From assembly GCA_038529355.1 (NCBI GenBank), contig JBCBDU010000001.1, positions 62,001 to 126,000 on the forward strand: a DNA stretch of 64,000 bases. Reading direction: 5' to 3'. The notes beneath the pieces are model-generated. The model did no database searches. It was given only the letters and a program-made list of their open reading frames with translations, and was not told the DNA's origin. The position numbers and the translations under genes are program-made. Below are positions 52,379 to 61,963 of this stretch, piece by piece; position 1 is the stretch's first letter, and each line of letters opens with the position of its first letter. This stretch comes from CALBPI01 sp038529355. GTDB taxonomy: Bacteria > Pseudomonadota > Gammaproteobacteria > Steroidobacterales > Woeseiaceae.

Positions 52379-53277
52379 GTCAGGGCATGAGCTGGTTCGT
52401 CATTATCGGCACGCTGCTGAGTATCATTGCCACCTTCTGGCTGATCGTCTGGGCGGGTCGCCAGGGTCCGCAAGCCGAAGAAGGTGCCGAGAATACCGGG
52501 CACGTCTGGGACGGCTTGGTTGAGCGCAATGAGCCGTTGCCACGCTGGTGGCTCGGGCTGTTTGTGTTGACGCTGGTGTTCGGCGTCGGCTACCTCGTGT
52601 GGTATCCGGGCATGGGTGCATTCGCTGGCACCAGTGGCTGGTCACAGGCTGCGCAGTACGATGAAGAAGTGCAGGCAGCGGAAGCGCGCTACGGTGCAAT
52701 CTTCGCTGCGTTCCGCGACATGCCGGCCACAGAGATTGTGCATGACGAAGATGCGTTGCGCATTGGTCGCAGCCTGTTCTCGAACTATTGCACGCAATGC
52801 CACGGCTCGCTTGGCTATGGCGCCGCGTCGTTCCCGAACCTTGCGGACAGCGATTGGCTGTACGGCGGCGATCTGGCCAGCATCAACACCAGCATCCTGA
52901 ATGGTCGCAAGGGCCTGATGCCCGCTTTGGGTGCGGTGTTTGCAGACGACGCCGCATTAAGTGGCATGGTCGAGTACGTTCGCAACCTGTCGATCAGTCA
53001 AGACACCAGCGCACCGGCGCACGGGCAATACATTGCGCTGTGCAGTGCCTGCCATGGCGCGACCGGTGACGGCATGACCGCATTGGGTGCACCGCGTCTG
53101 AACGATGACGTCTGGTTGTACGGTAGCTCACCAGAGACGATCCGCGAGACGATTGTCAACGGACGGCAAGGCGTGATGCCTGCGCACGACAAATTCCTTG
53201 GCGAGGATCGTGTGCGCTTGATTGCCGCCTACGTGTACAGCTTGTCGAATGCAGATGCTGCCGACGGCGACGACTAA
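52375..53277 (+). CDS. ccoP: cbb3 oxidase diheme subunit CcoP
   Basis: 300 residues. Two membrane helices (about 6-27 and 58-78), heme sites CTQCH (139-143) and CSACH (223-227), each followed by a likely Met-ligand motif (GLMPALG; GVMPAHD). Entry point for electrons from cytochrome c4/c5 or bc1. Confidence 0.98.
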   Translation: MSQGMSWFVIIGTLLSIIATFWLIVWAGRQGPQAEEGAENTGHVWDGLVERNEPLPRWWLGLFVLTLVFGVGYLVWYPGMGAFAGTSGWSQAAQYDEEVQAAEARYGAIFAAFRDMPATEIVHDEDALRIGRSLFSNYCTQCHGSLGYGAASFPNLADSDWLYGGDLASINTSILNGRKGLMPALGAVFADDAALSGMVEYVRNLSISQDTSAPAHGQYIALCSACHGATGDGMTALGAPRLNDDVWLYGSSPETIRETIVNGRQGVMPAHDKFLGEDRVRLIAAYVYSLSNADAADGDD

Positions 53278-53290
53278 AGGCACCTGACGC

Positions 53291-53566
53291 ATGACGAGCG
53301 AATGGCCAAGAGATACGCAAAAGCGCGCGCTGCTCGTGTGGCTGTCGTTCCTGAACGCAACCGTCATGAGCCTCGTCTTCTTTGCCTTCGTCGATCCGCT
53401 GCTGATTGTTGATGAGATGAACATCACCGCGCTGCAGGGTCGCGAGATGGGTTATGCGCTGGTGTTCTTTTTCTTCTGGGCTGGCTCTGCCAGCAGCGCA
53501 TGGCTGTGTCTGCGACTGGCGCGCCGCAAACGTCAGGGGCCCAAACCCGTGGGCAACAGCCAATGA
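53291..53566 (+). CDS. Small two-helix membrane protein, unknown function
   Basis: 91 residues between ccoP and ccoG, with AAAGG before the ATG and an ATGA overlap with ccoG. Two membrane helices (about 14-34 and 52-72) and a basic C terminus (LARRKRQGPKPVG). I do not recognise the family. Its conserved spacing in the operon suggests a role in cbb3 assembly or maintenance, by inference only. Confidence 0.75.
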   Translation: MTSEWPRDTQKRALLVWLSFLNATVMSLVFFAFVDPLLIVDEMNITALQGREMGYALVFFFFWAGSASSAWLCLRLARRKRQGPKPVGNSQ

Positions 53567-54948
53567 CTGAAACCAGCGTACCTGTCGAATCAGTTGGCCT
53601 TTATCGCAGCGAAGGTAAGATCTATCCGCGCGAGATTCGCGGACGCTTCGCAACGCTGCGCAAACTGGCGATGCTGGTGTTGCTTAGCCTGTTCTACTTC
53701 GGTCCGTTTCTGACCTGGAACGGTCGTCAAGCTGTCCTGTTCGATTTACCGGCACGCAAGTTCTACATCTTTAGCCTGACGCTATGGCCGCAGGATTTTC
53801 TATTTCTGGCGTTGCTGCTGATCATCGCCGCAGTTTGCCTGTTCTACTTCACCGCACTCGGAGGGCGGCTGTGGTGCGGCTATGCGTGCCCGCAAACCGT
53901 CTGGACCGAAGCCTTCACATGGATCGAGCAGCGCTTTGAGGGCAGCCGCAACCAACAGATGAAACTGGACAAGGCGCCGTGGTCGTTCAATAAGCTGTGG
54001 CGCAAAGCGGGCAAGCAAACGGCGTGGATCGTGTTGTCACTGATTACCGGTTTTTGCTTTGTCGGCTATTTCACGCCAGTGCAGGAGCTTGCGCAAAACA
54101 TCGCCACACTGAACGTGGGCGGCTGGGCGTTTTTCTGGATTATCTTCTACGGCTTCGCCACCTACGGCAATGCCGGTTTCATGCGTGAGCAAGTGTGTAA
54201 GTACATGTGTCCCTACGCGCGCTTCCAGAGCGCAATGTTCGACAAGGACACGATGATCATCACGTACGACCCGGCGCGTGGTGAGCCGCGCGGCAGCCGC
54301 TCGCGCAAAGCCGAGCGCGGCGCCGGCGGCAAAGGCGACTGCATTGATTGCACGCTGTGCGTGCAGGTGTGCCCTACGGGTATCGACATCCGCGAAGGCT
54401 TGCAATACGAGTGCATCGCGTGCGCCGCGTGCATCGACGCATGCGATGGCGTCATGGACAAGATGAACTATCCGCGCGGTCTGATTCGTTACAGCACCGA
54501 ACATGCAATGTCCGGCGGCGTCACACGCATCTGGCGCCCGCGCATCATTTTCTACACGCTCGTGCTAGCTGCGCTGCTTGGCAGTTTCGCTTATGCGCTG
54601 ATCAACAAGCCGCCTGTGATTCTCGATGTACTGCGCGACCGCAATGCGCTGTATCGCGACATTGGTCGCGCCGGCATCGAGAATACGTATGCGCTACGCA
54701 TCATCAACAAAGGTCAGCAAGCGCACAGCTACGCCATCAGTGTTGCCGGTATCCCCGGTATCAAACTCACCACGCCAAGCGAGATCTCCATGGACGCCGA
54801 ATCGCTATATGAGTTGCCTGCCGCTGTAACGGTTCCGCACGAGCATGCCAGCGGCGGACAGATTATTACCTTCACGCTGCGCAGCACCGATGGCAGCAAC
54901 ATCACCATTACTGAGGAGAGTCGCTTTCGCGGCCCGGTCAAGAGATAA
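53563..54948 (+). CDS. ccoG: Cytochrome c oxidase accessory protein CcoG (copper reductase)
   Basis: 461 residues from the ATG at 53563. Several membrane helices in the N-terminal half, GYACPQTVWTEAFTWIE, and two [4Fe-4S] clusters in CIDCTLCVQVCPTGID and CIACAACIDACD (about 264-303). C-terminal Ig-like domain. CcoG is known in Rhodobacter to reduce Cu(II) to Cu(I) for insertion into CcoN. Confidence 0.96.
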   Translation: MTETSVPVESVGLYRSEGKIYPREIRGRFATLRKLAMLVLLSLFYFGPFLTWNGRQAVLFDLPARKFYIFSLTLWPQDFLFLALLLIIAAVCLFYFTALGGRLWCGYACPQTVWTEAFTWIEQRFEGSRNQQMKLDKAPWSFNKLWRKAGKQTAWIVLSLITGFCFVGYFTPVQELAQNIATLNVGGWAFFWIIFYGFATYGNAGFMREQVCKYMCPYARFQSAMFDKDTMIITYDPARGEPRGSRSRKAERGAGGKGDCIDCTLCVQVCPTGIDIREGLQYECIACAACIDACDGVMDKMNYPRGLIRYSTEHAMSGGVTRIWRPRIIFYTLVLAALLGSFAYALINKPPVILDVLRDRNALYRDIGRAGIENTYALRIINKGQQAHSYAISVAGIPGIKLTTPSEISMDAESLYELPAAVTVPHEHASGGQIITFTLRSTDGSNITITEESRFRGPVKR

Positions 54949-54951
54949 CTG

Positions 54952-55122
54952 ATGCAAGACAACGTCACTCATGTTCCCTGGCACCGAATCCCGGCTTTTT
55001 GGCTGATGATCGGTATTCCGACCGCAACGGTTATCGGCTGCCTGTTCACGATCTATCTGGCTGTCAGCAACCCGGACCCGGTGTTGCAACGCACGCCAAC
55101 GACCGCGGTGCAGACAGACTGA
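54952..55122 (+). CDS. Very short FixH/CcoH-like protein
   Basis: 56 residues, three bases after the ccoG stop and two before ccoI, the place of ccoH/fixH in most operons. VPWHRIPAFW, one membrane helix (about 18-37) and SNPDPVL recall the N terminus of FixH, but the usual periplasmic domain is missing. No frameshifted remainder is seen before ccoI, since only two bases separate them. It may be a minimal CcoH acting as a helix in the complex. Confidence 0.6.
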   Translation: MQDNVTHVPWHRIPAFWLMIGIPTATVIGCLFTIYLAVSNPDPVLQRTPTTAVQTD

Positions 55123-55124
55123 CG

Positions 55125-57575
55125 ATGACGGCGCGCTGCTTCCATTGCGATGACACCATCCACGCCGGTACGCTCGTGCGGGCGACGCTTGCGAGCGGCA
55201 CTGTCGATGTCTGCTGCATTGGCTGTCAGGCGGCGGCGCAGTTTATCGATAGTGCCGGCCTTGGCGGGTTTTATACGCATCGCTCAATCAGCGAAGCGCA
55301 GCAGTTGCGACCAACGACCCACGACTACGCCAGCTACGATCAGGCAGCGATGCTGGAGCGTTACGTCATACAGCACGACGCTGCGAGTGAAGTCACGCTA
55401 TACGTCAGCGATATCAGTTGTGCGGCTTGCATATGGCTCATCGAACGTTTGCTTGGCGATCAGCCCGGCGTACAACAAGTGAGCGCGAACCCGGTTAGCC
55501 GGCGCGTTACCGTGCACTGGGATCGCAATACGCTGCCACTGAGCGCGGTGCTGGCATTGCTGGCGCATGTTGGTTTTGACGCAGAACCGGTTATCCCCGG
55601 CACGCAATCGGATAGCGAGCGACGCGACTATCGTCAGGCGATTCGCCGGCTCGTGGTTGCCGGCGTGTTCGGCATGCAAGTCATGATGTTTGCGATCGGT
55701 TTGTATGCCGGTGAGTTTTACGGCATGAGCGAAGGCAGTGCGCAGTTGCTACGCGTGACAAGCCTCGTCGCGGTACTGCCGATCATCGGTTTCGCCGCTT
55801 GGCCGTTTTTTCGCAACGCGTTCTACAGCCTGAGACGCGGCCGCCCGGGCATGGATGTGCCGGTTTCGTTAGCGATCAGCATTGCCTTTCTCGCCTCTTT
55901 GCTGGCAACGCTTGGCCTGGGCAATGCGGTTTATTTTGACTCAATTGCCATGTTTGTTTTGCTGCTGTGCACCAGCCGCTTTCTGGAAATGCGCGCACGC
56001 CATCGCGCCGACGATCATGCGCGGGCGCTGCAGCGGATGTTGCCGACCACCGCACGGCGAATCACCGCATCAGGCGATGTCGAATCGATGCCCGTTGACG
56101 CGCTGGCAGTCGACGACCTGTTGCGCTTCTCTGCAGGCGATGTCGTTGCCGCCGACACGCAATTGACGCACGGACAGCTTGGTATCGACAACAGCATGAT
56201 GACCGGCGAATCGGACACGGTGATATGCGCGGCAGGCGACACTGTGCTGGCCGGCAGTCGCGTCGTTAGCGGCGGCGCCGACGGTCAGGTGACGGCCACC
56301 GGCAACGCAACCGCCCTGGCAGAAGTCGCACGGTTGATCGAACAGGCACAGCAGGATCGCTCTGCCTGGCAGTCCATTGCCGATCGGATCGCCAGCGTGT
56401 TTACGTTGGCTGTGCTGGGTATTGCCGGCATCACGGCCGCGCTCTGGTGGCAATGGCAACCGTCACGCACGCTGGATGTCGTTCTCGCAGTTTTGATCGT
56501 AGCTTGCCCCTGCGCGCTCGCATTGGCAGCGCCAACGGCATTGGCGCGTGCCGCAGGTAGTCTGGCGCGTTACGGTTTGCTCATTGTGCGCAGTCGCGTG
56601 CTGGAGCTGATTCGGGCCAACACGACCATTGTGCTGGACAAAACGGGCACGTTGACGACAGGTAAACCGGCTATCCACACGGTTAACCTGCAGACTGAAA
56701 ACACGATGGACCAGGACTCGGTGCTGCGCATTGCCGCTGCACTGGAAGCGAGTTCGACGCATGCTCTAGCTGGCCTGTTCGGCCCCTATGGCGATGACCG
56801 CGTGCGCGCAGATGGCAGCGCGCAAGAGAGTATTGGCGCCGGCGTTGAAGGCACGATCGATGGCGTGCGGTATCGCGTTGGCTCGCGAGCGTTTGTCTGC
56901 GCGCTGAGTGACACGCAAACAGACACACTACCCACACCCGAAATGACAGAAGTTTGTGTTGGTGACAGCGCTGGCGTGCTTGCCCGCATCCACGTCTGCG
57001 ATCAACTGCGACCCGACACCGGCGAGACCTTGCATGCGCTTCGACAGGCGGGCTGCGCCATTGTGGTCGCCAGCGGCGACAACGCAGCGGCGGTCGGCAG
57101 CGTTGCTGCACAACTGGATCTGGACAACTGGCACAGCGATATGACGCCGACCGACAAGCTGGCACTGGTGCGATCGCTGAAGCGCGACGGCACAACCGTG
57201 ATCATGATCGGTGATGGCGTCAACGATGCGCCGGTATTAGCGGCGGCCGATGCATCGATTGCGATTGCCGATGGCACCGCACTAGCGCGCGCCAGCGCCG
57301 ATGCACTGTTGCTCGGAAAGTCGCTGCGACCGCTGCAGACGCTAATGGCGACCGCACAAAAAACGCGACGGATTATCACGCAGAGCCTCGCGTGGGCCGC
57401 CAGCTACAACATCATCGCGATCACGCTAGCCGCGACCGGCGTCGTTGCGCCCTGGATGGCAGCAATTGGCATGTCAGCCAGCTCGCTTTTGGTTGTTGGC
57501 AACGCACTGCGCATCGGCGCCACGTCATCGACTACCGCCGACCCACACACAACACTGCACAAGGCAATCGTATGA
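55125..57575 (+). CDS. ccoI: Copper-translocating P1B-type ATPase CcoI
   Basis: 816 residues from the ATG at 55125. N-terminal Cys-rich zinc-ribbon-like segment (CFHC at 5-8, CCIGC at 30-34), HMA domain with CAAC (99-102), about eight membrane helices with CPC (461-463), MTGES, DKTGTLT with phospho-acceptor D505, GDGVNDAPVL. Supplies copper for cbb3 maturation (FixI/CopA2 type). Confidence 0.96.
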   Translation: MTARCFHCDDTIHAGTLVRATLASGTVDVCCIGCQAAAQFIDSAGLGGFYTHRSISEAQQLRPTTHDYASYDQAAMLERYVIQHDAASEVTLYVSDISCAACIWLIERLLGDQPGVQQVSANPVSRRVTVHWDRNTLPLSAVLALLAHVGFDAEPVIPGTQSDSERRDYRQAIRRLVVAGVFGMQVMMFAIGLYAGEFYGMSEGSAQLLRVTSLVAVLPIIGFAAWPFFRNAFYSLRRGRPGMDVPVSLAISIAFLASLLATLGLGNAVYFDSIAMFVLLLCTSRFLEMRARHRADDHARALQRMLPTTARRITASGDVESMPVDALAVDDLLRFSAGDVVAADTQLTHGQLGIDNSMMTGESDTVICAAGDTVLAGSRVVSGGADGQVTATGNATALAEVARLIEQAQQDRSAWQSIADRIASVFTLAVLGIAGITAALWWQWQPSRTLDVVLAVLIVACPCALALAAPTALARAAGSLARYGLLIVRSRVLELIRANTTIVLDKTGTLTTGKPAIHTVNLQTENTMDQDSVLRIAAALEASSTHALAGLFGPYGDDRVRADGSAQESIGAGVEGTIDGVRYRVGSRAFVCALSDTQTDTLPTPEMTEVCVGDSAGVLARIHVCDQLRPDTGETLHALRQAGCAIVVASGDNAAAVGSVAAQLDLDNWHSDMTPTDKLALVRSLKRDGTTVIMIGDGVNDAPVLAAADASIAIADGTALARASADALLLGKSLRPLQTLMATAQKTRRIITQSLAWAASYNIIAITLAATGVVAPWMAAIGMSASSLLVVGNALRIGATSSTTADPHTTLHKAIV

Positions 57576-57748
57576 GCATTCTCGGACTGTTAATACCCTT
57601 GGGGCTCATCCTGTTGTGCGTGTTCGTTGGTGCATTCTTCTGGGCAAGCGGCAACGGGCAATTCGATGACCTCGACAGCCCTGCAATGCGCATCGTGCTC
57701 GACGACGACAGCAAGCCGGCCGCCACATCGCAGCGAGACGAAGCATGA
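57572..57748 (+). CDS. ccoS: cbb3 oxidase maturation protein CcoS
   Basis: 58 residues. One membrane helix (about 3-25) with the CcoS signature FFWASGNGQFDDLDSPAMRIVLDDD. Needed for cofactor insertion in the oxidase. ATGA overlaps at both ends (ccoI and the TauE-like gene). Confidence 0.94.
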   Translation: MSILGLLIPLGLILLCVFVGAFFWASGNGQFDDLDSPAMRIVLDDDSKPAATSQRDEA

Positions 57749-58470
57749 CCGCGTCACTGATCATTTCCGCGTATCTGATCGGTCTGGCTGGCAGCATCCA
57801 TTGCATCGGCATGTGCGGCCCGATGGTCGGCTTGATGGAGTCTAGCATCGCCGATGCCCACTCACCGCTGTGGCGCCGAGTGGCCTATCACGTCGGTCGT
57901 CTAGTGTTTTATGTGCTGCTCGGCGCCGGCGTTGCAAGCATCGCCGGTGTCGGCATGAACTCATCATGGGGTAGTGGCGTTGCACTCACGTTGCGCTTCA
58001 TCAGCGTCATCGTCATTGCCGCTCTGGCACTGCAATTGTTGCGCGGCAAAAAAACCGGCGGTGCGCTGGAGCGCATCGGCCAGCAGCTTTGGCAACGCAT
58101 CTCCCCGCTCGCACGTTTCGTCCTGCCGATGAGCACGCCAACGAAATCCCTGGCGGCCGGTATGCTATGGGGCGCAGTGCCTTGCGGCATGGTGTACAGC
58201 GTCGTCACGCTGGCAGCGACCAGCGCATCAGCGCTCTCCGCGGCTGCCATCATGATGGCTTTCTGGTCCGGCACATTGCCGACGCTGCTCACGCTCGGCT
58301 TTGGCGCCCAACGCGTGAACTCACCGCGCTTGCGACCCCTCACTGGTGCTGCCCTAATGCTCGTTGCGTTGTTCTCGATTTACACGCTTTGGCCACACCC
58401 GACATCAGACGCGGACAACCACGCGCACCACGCAACGATGGGACATATCGAGCACGCCAGCATGCACTGA
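57745..58470 (+). CDS. TauE/SafE-like membrane protein of the cbb3 operon, His-rich tail
   Basis: 241 residues, about six membrane helices, HCIGMCGP motif (about 19-26) near the start and AVPCGMVYS (about 149-157), as in DsbD/TauE-like 'urease accessory UreH-like' proteins found beside ccoS. The C-terminal tail has seven His and two Met in about 22 residues (HAHHATMGHIEHASMH), suggesting metal binding. Role is probably in copper or redox supply for the oxidase, by context. Confidence 0.85.
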   Translation: MTASLIISAYLIGLAGSIHCIGMCGPMVGLMESSIADAHSPLWRRVAYHVGRLVFYVLLGAGVASIAGVGMNSSWGSGVALTLRFISVIVIAALALQLLRGKKTGGALERIGQQLWQRISPLARFVLPMSTPTKSLAAGMLWGAVPCGMVYSVVTLAATSASALSAAAIMMAFWSGTLPTLLTLGFGAQRVNSPRLRPLTGAALMLVALFSIYTLWPHPTSDADNHAHHATMGHIEHASMH

Positions 58471-58524
58471 CCGACCTGCGTACGCTATGCTGCCGCGGAT
58501 TGCAGTGGGTAGTGTCTGAGCCGA

Positions 58525-59406
58525 ATGAAAAAAGCACTTTCTTTCATTGTCGTGGCCATGGTCGCCGCGTTTTTGTGGTTCAAGACCGAAAAGGATGTTG
58601 ACCCGACGAGCCAAACACCAACGACAATCCAGCAGGCTCCAAACCCTTCGTCTGATCATCCGGACTCCGCTGTCGCAACACTACCCGCCGCCAATGCGCA
58701 GATCACGCAGTTGGCTGACGATCGCAAGGACAGGCGAACTGACGGCGCTCAACGTGACAGTACGCTGGAAGTAGCTGCGTGGTACCGACGCAAAGGATAC
58801 TTCGCAGACCCCGACGAACGTGCTTTCTATATGTCTCAAGATCTGGAGACACTATCGGAGATTGCTGCTCAGGGCGACGTGCTGGCCGCACGAGCAGCAG
58901 GAGATCAACTGCGCAATCGCGATGCGGGAGATCTTGCGATTGTTTTTTATTCGGGCGGCGCATTCCTCGGATCAACCGAATCGCTCGTAGCCGCCGCACA
59001 ACTGTACCGAGATGGGCTTGCCGGACTCAGTGATTTGGGCAACCCGGACAACAGACCAATACTGCAGGCCACCAGCGATGATCCAAAAGCGAATGAGCTG
59101 GCGCTGGTCTTGTTAGCCGAGGCGCGCGGAGACTGGCAACTTGCGGCCGATTACTTCGAATCACGGGTCGATATGTCAGACTACCCGGCAACCTCGGTTA
59201 CCGCCGGGTGTCGAGGTGCCAGACAGATCTATCAGAGGATGACGCAGTTACGCGTTCAGACAAGTCAACCGTATTTTGACGACACACCTTTGCCTGGCGA
59301 TGCGTCGCAACCCCCCGCCCAGAACGCGCGAATTCGTTCCATCGTGTGCGACGCGGATCTGGATGCGCTAGCGCCCAACGCAACCGCGCCGGAAAATCGA
59401 GAATGA
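58525..59406 (+). CDS. Membrane-anchored protein of unknown function
   Basis: 293 residues. A signal anchor or signal peptide (about 4-20), a Pro/Thr/Ser/Gln-rich linker, then a helical region with Ala-rich repeat pairs (DLETLSEIAAQGDVLAARA; LALVLLAEARGDWQLAADY) resembling Sel1/TPR helices. Two cysteines near the C terminus (CRGAR, IVCDAD) could form a disulfide in the periplasm. Not recognised as a named family. Its ATG is 54 bases after the TauE-like gene. Confidence 0.75.
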   Translation: MKKALSFIVVAMVAAFLWFKTEKDVDPTSQTPTTIQQAPNPSSDHPDSAVATLPAANAQITQLADDRKDRRTDGAQRDSTLEVAAWYRRKGYFADPDERAFYMSQDLETLSEIAAQGDVLAARAAGDQLRNRDAGDLAIVFYSGGAFLGSTESLVAAAQLYRDGLAGLSDLGNPDNRPILQATSDDPKANELALVLLAEARGDWQLAADYFESRVDMSDYPATSVTAGCRGARQIYQRMTQLRVQTSQPYFDDTPLPGDASQPPAQNARIRSIVCDADLDALAPNATAPENRE

Positions 59407-59489
59407 CACTGCGCCAGCGAACCCGCGTAGGGGCGTTAGCGCCTGCTATCACCATGCCGCCGTAAGGATCAGCAGCCACCCTGTTCTCT

Positions 59490-59942
59490 TCACGCCCGTT
59501 CATCCTTCGGCGAACCCATCACGACATAGCTCGAGATAGAATTGACCTGCGGCAACGTACCGAGCACATCAGTGTGGAACGTTTTGTACGCCGCCAAATC
59601 CGACACCTCGATACGCAACAGGTATTCGAACGTACCCGTTGTGTTGTGGCATTCCTTGACCTCGGGTGATTTCACGACGGATCGCTCGAACGCCAATTGC
59701 GACTTGCGCGAATGGTCGGACAATCCGACCGCGACGTAGGCGACAAAACCAATCCCTAGTGACGGCGGGTGCAGTACAGCGCGGTAGCCGGTGATCACAC
59801 CAGCGCGCTCCAGCTCCTGCACGCGCCGCAGGCACGTCGACGGTGACAACCCGACCGCCTCGGCCAGATCGGTATTGCTGATACGCGCATTCTCGACCAG
59901 CGTTTGCAATATTTTTTGATTAATCACGTCTATTTTCGTCAT
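59490..59942 (-). CDS. Lrp/AsnC family transcriptional regulator
   Basis: 150 residues from the ATG at 59942; a longer reading would run into the divergent exporter gene. N-terminal helix-turn-helix (NTDLAEAVGLSPSTCLRRVQ) and a C-terminal RAM ligand domain (VAVGLSDHSRKSQLAF, CHNTTGTFEYLLRIEV). Divergent from a LysE-family exporter, so it probably controls it in response to an amino acid. Confidence 0.94.
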   Translation of the reverse strand: MTKIDVINQKILQTLVENARISNTDLAEAVGLSPSTCLRRVQELERAGVITGYRAVLHPPSLGIGFVAYVAVGLSDHSRKSQLAFERSVVKSPEVKECHNTTGTFEYLLRIEVSDLAAYKTFHTDVLGTLPQVNSISSYVVMGSPKDERA

Positions 59943-60014
59943 TTGTTGCAATATTGCGCGCAGAACTTGGAGATTTGCAAGCCTATTCGATCTGATTGCT
60001 GACACACTGTGGGC

Positions 60015-60614
60015 ATGAATCTCGACACCTTGCTAGCCCTCGTTGCCTTCGCCTTCGTCTCGTCAATCACCCCAGGACCCAACAACCTGATGCTGATGGC
60101 GTCCGGGGCGAACTTCGGCTTCCGTCGCACGCTGCCACACATGCTTGGCGTCGCGTTCGGCTTCATGTTCATGCTGTTGATTGTGGGAATCGGGCTGACG
60201 CAGTTGTTCATCCGCTTCCCAGCCAGTTACACCGTGCTGCGTGTCGTCAGCGTGATCTATCTGGCCTATCTTGCCTGGAAGATCGCAACAGCAAGCCCTG
60301 TCACAACCGATGCCGATCAGCGCGCAGGCAAACCGTTCTCATTCTTGCAGGCCGCTGCGTTCCAATGGGTGAACCCCAAAGCGTGGATCATGGGATTGAC
60401 CGCCATCAGTGTGTACGCGGGTGATCGCAGCTTCACGCAGGTGCTGATCGTAACGCTGGTGTTCGGCATCGTGAACATCCCGTCGGTCAGCAGCTGGGCA
60501 GCGCTTGGGCAACAGATCAGTCGCTGGCTGAGCACGCCGACGCGGCTCCGCGCGTTCAACGTAACGATGGCGGTGCTGCTGGTTGGCTCGTTGGTGCCCA
60601 GCCTGATGGAATAG
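60015..60614 (+). CDS. LysE/RhtB family amino-acid exporter
   Basis: 199 residues from the ATG at 60015 (GTG two codons earlier possible). Signature SSITPGPNNLMLMASG near the N terminus, GxGF-type LPHMLGVAFGFMFM, QAAAFQWVNPKAWIMGL, six membrane helices. Exports amino acids or derivatives; substrate not evident. The 72-base gap to the Lrp gene is the probable operator region. Confidence 0.93.
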   Translation: MNLDTLLALVAFAFVSSITPGPNNLMLMASGANFGFRRTLPHMLGVAFGFMFMLLIVGIGLTQLFIRFPASYTVLRVVSVIYLAYLAWKIATASPVTTDADQRAGKPFSFLQAAAFQWVNPKAWIMGLTAISVYAGDRSFTQVLIVTLVFGIVNIPSVSSWAALGQQISRWLSTPTRLRAFNVTMAVLLVGSLVPSLME

Positions 60615-60641
60615 CACCGCGGCACTCGTTAAGCTTGGCGG

Positions 60642-61922
60642 ATGCTCACACTCGATTCACTGTTGGCGCCCCTTGCCGACATCCAACCATGGCTACCGAC
60701 AGCAACGCTGATCGCGCTGCTCATCGCGGCCGTCTGGATCGTCGACGCGGTTGCGCGCAATCGTTTGCAAGCGGCAGCGACCCTGTTCGCGCGCCAAACC
60801 AAATCAACGTGGGACGACGCCCTGGTTGATCAGGGTGTGTTCGCACGCCTGGCGCATCTGATCCCCGCCGCGCTCGTCTATTTTGCCATCGCGCAAATTC
60901 CGGACATCTCCGACAGCATTGTCACAATCGTGCGCAATGTCGCAACAGCCTATGGCATCTTCGTCATCGTGCGCACGATCAGCGCCGTACTGAGCGCCGT
61001 CAACGTACTCTACGAGGCAGGCGCCAGTGCCGTAGAGCGACCGATCAAAGGTTATATCCAAATCACCAAACTGGCGCTGTACTGCATCGGCGCCATTGTG
61101 ATCGTTGCCGCACTCATCGACAAATCGCCGCTGATCCTGCTGAGTGGTTTCGGCGCGATGACTGCGGTGCTATTGCTGATCTTTAAAGACACCATACTGT
61201 CACTCGTCGCCAGCGTTCAAATTTCCAGTCTCGACATGATTCGGGTCGGCGACTGGATCGAAATGCCGCAACTGAACGCCGATGGTGATGTCATCGATAT
61301 CGCGTTGCATACCGTGCGGGTGCAGAACTGGGACAAGACAATCACGACGATTCCGACGCATCGGCTGATCTCAGAATCGTTCATGAACTGGCGCGGCATG
61401 CAGCAGGCCGGCGGGCGCCGGATCAAGCGGGCGTTGTCGATCGACGTGCAGTCCGTGCGCTTTCTGAGTGCAGAAGAGATCAAGCATTTCGAGCGCTTTG
61501 CACTACTGAAAAATTACATGCGCGACAAACAGCAGGAACTGGACGGCTACAATGCCGGGCTGCCAGACGAAACCGCAGACGACGTGAATATGCGCCGGCT
61601 GACGAACCTCGGCACGCTGCGCGCCTATCTGATCAACTACCTGCGCCATCACCCGCGTATTCATGACGACATGACGCTATTGGTGCGTCAGTTGCAACCG
61701 GGCGCACATGGCATACCGATCGAGATCTATTGCTTTACGCAGACCACAGCGTGGGCAGAGTATGAATCGATTCAGGCCGACCTGTTCGATCACTTGCTGG
61801 CAATTTTGCCGCAGTTCAATCTGCGCGTTTATCAGGCGCCGAGCGGTCATGACTTCGATGCGCTGCGCCCTTCGTATGCACCATCGGAACATGGTCTTAC
61901 GCAACAACCGCAAGATCCGTGA
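60642..61922 (+). CDS. Mechanosensitive channel of YbdG type (MscS superfamily)
   Basis: 426 residues. Several membrane helices (to about 190), pore/beta region ISGFGAM-like LLSGFGAMTAVLLLIFKDTILSLVASVQ, GDWIEMPQLNADGDVIDI and RVQNWDKTITTIPTHRL, and C-terminal MTLLVRQLQPGAHGIPIEIYCF, all similar to E. coli YbdG. It likely opens under hypo-osmotic stress, giving miniconductance activity. Confidence 0.93.
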   Translation: MLTLDSLLAPLADIQPWLPTATLIALLIAAVWIVDAVARNRLQAAATLFARQTKSTWDDALVDQGVFARLAHLIPAALVYFAIAQIPDISDSIVTIVRNVATAYGIFVIVRTISAVLSAVNVLYEAGASAVERPIKGYIQITKLALYCIGAIVIVAALIDKSPLILLSGFGAMTAVLLLIFKDTILSLVASVQISSLDMIRVGDWIEMPQLNADGDVIDIALHTVRVQNWDKTITTIPTHRLISESFMNWRGMQQAGGRRIKRALSIDVQSVRFLSAEEIKHFERFALLKNYMRDKQQELDGYNAGLPDETADDVNMRRLTNLGTLRAYLINYLRHHPRIHDDMTLLVRQLQPGAHGIPIEIYCFTQTTAWAEYESIQADLFDHLLAILPQFNLRVYQAPSGHDFDALRPSYAPSEHGLTQQPQDP

Positions 61923-61963
61923 GCGCGACGAACTGCGTCGGGCGCCAAGCCTGGCAGTCTTCG

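Noticed and set aside
59407..59489. GGCG-TTAG-CGCC hairpin after the unknown anchored-protein gene
   Set aside because: The stem is only four bases and no T-run follows, so a terminator call is not supportable.
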